From Oceanimonas smirnovii ATCC BAA-899 (lineage in GTDB: Bacteria > Pseudomonadota > Gammaproteobacteria > Enterobacterales > Aeromonadaceae), in assembly GCF_000381965.1 (NCBI RefSeq), contig NZ_KB908456.1, positions 186,001 through 250,000 of the forward strand: a stretch of DNA of 64,000 bases, read 5' to 3'. Positions 63,888 to 64,000 of this stretch are shown here, piece by piece. A program made the translations under genes and the position numbers. The notes beneath the pieces are model-generated. The model saw only the letters and a list, made by a program, of their open reading frames with translations, did no database searches and was not told where the DNA came from. Within the stretch, counting starts at the first letter, position 1. Every line of letters begins with the position of its first letter.

Positions 63888-64000
63888 CTGCGTTATTTCT
63901 CACCTTTATAAACCTGCGGCAATTGTCGCATTTTTTCAGGGGTTTGATAAGCAACCCCCAGTGCGATAAAGCCGTTGACCATGGGGTCTCAAGCCGGTAT
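63888..64000. other. Region upstream of folD, no gene recognised
   Basis: A short minus-strand frame of about 29 codons (MVNGFIALGVAYQTPEK) follows an in-frame stop and cannot be assigned. The sequence probably holds the folD leader and promoter. Confidence 0.3.

Noticed and set aside
63712-63954. Minus-strand frame overlapping the folD start
   Set aside because: It overlaps the folD frame and has no recognisable features.

Overview
The window is a GC-rich gammaproteobacterial chromosome segment with one visibly AT-rich accessory island. Gene content (AroH-, TyrR-, LpxH-, PpiB-, FolD- and CysS-type proteins, paired MsrA/MsrB, DgkA, a CHASE/GGDEF/EAL protein, acetoacetyl-CoA synthetase, tetrathionate-reductase-type molybdoenzyme, Pho- and TyrR-type operators) suggests a marine or brackish Aeromonadales-like organism (Oceanimonas/Oceanisphaera/Zobellella type). 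That placement is inferred from protein similarity remembered by family and was not tested by a search. No rRNA, tRNA, CRISPR array, prophage or intact insertion sequence was found.

Layout. 1-7.7 kb: 3' end of a TtrA-like gene, small metabolic genes, aroH, a convergent yfcA-btuC-btuD operon, msrA-msrB. 7.7-10.4 kb: a divergent RimK-like ATP-grasp ligase and a GNAT/C39-peptidase fusion, a likely functional pair. 10.6-18.2 kb: glycine-zipper protein, PhoX phosphatase behind an array of PhoB half-sites, Tas-type aldo-keto reductase, and a CHASE-PAS-PAS-GGDEF-EAL-CZB protein. 18.2-25.1 kb: ccoG, a MocR regulator overlapping a thioesterase gene, tyrR with its own TyrR box, a lipoprotein fusing LprI-like and MliC-like lysozyme-inhibitor domains, purU. 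25.2-31.8 kb: soxBDAG sarcosine oxidase with a divergent GbdR/SouR-like regulator. 31.8-38.4 kb: periplasmic binding protein overlapping a hybrid histidine kinase, MFS carrier, exported ankyrin protein, rhlE.

38.5-42.8 kb is the accessory island: a broken Septu-like pair (ATPase with an in-frame TGA and a degenerate Walker A, followed by an intact HNH nuclease) and then a SIR2-like gene overlapping a DUF262 gene by four bases. The island lies between two inverted copies of a short repeat. The SIR2/DUF262 pair is the best candidate here for an undescribed defence module. 42.8-49.1 kb: DOPA-dioxygenase-like protein, a possible UDG-fold protein, small membrane proteins (one YqaE/Pmp3 gene of only 52 codons), acetoacetyl-CoA synthetase and a second DEAD-box helicase.

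49.2-53 kb: LysR regulator and a creatinase / 37-residue membrane protein / sodium-solute-symporter cluster. Creatinase makes sarcosine and urea, and the sarcosine oxidase operon 22 kb away would turn sarcosine into glycine and a C1 unit; PurU and FolD (both in the window) act on the same folate pool. 53.4-57.3 kb: a tightly overlapping four-gene operon joining a KtrAB-like potassium uptake system to a shortened KdpD-like kinase and a KdpE-like regulator. 57.3-64 kb: dgkA, lpxH, ppiB, a 448-bp element with perfect 22-bp terminal inverted repeats, cysS, two related small lipoproteins, a voltage-gated-type K+ channel with a zinc ribbon, and folD.

Several dispersed non-coding repeat families lie between genes, some running into stop codons. 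Many long antisense ORFs exist because of the GC-rich codon use and were left out.
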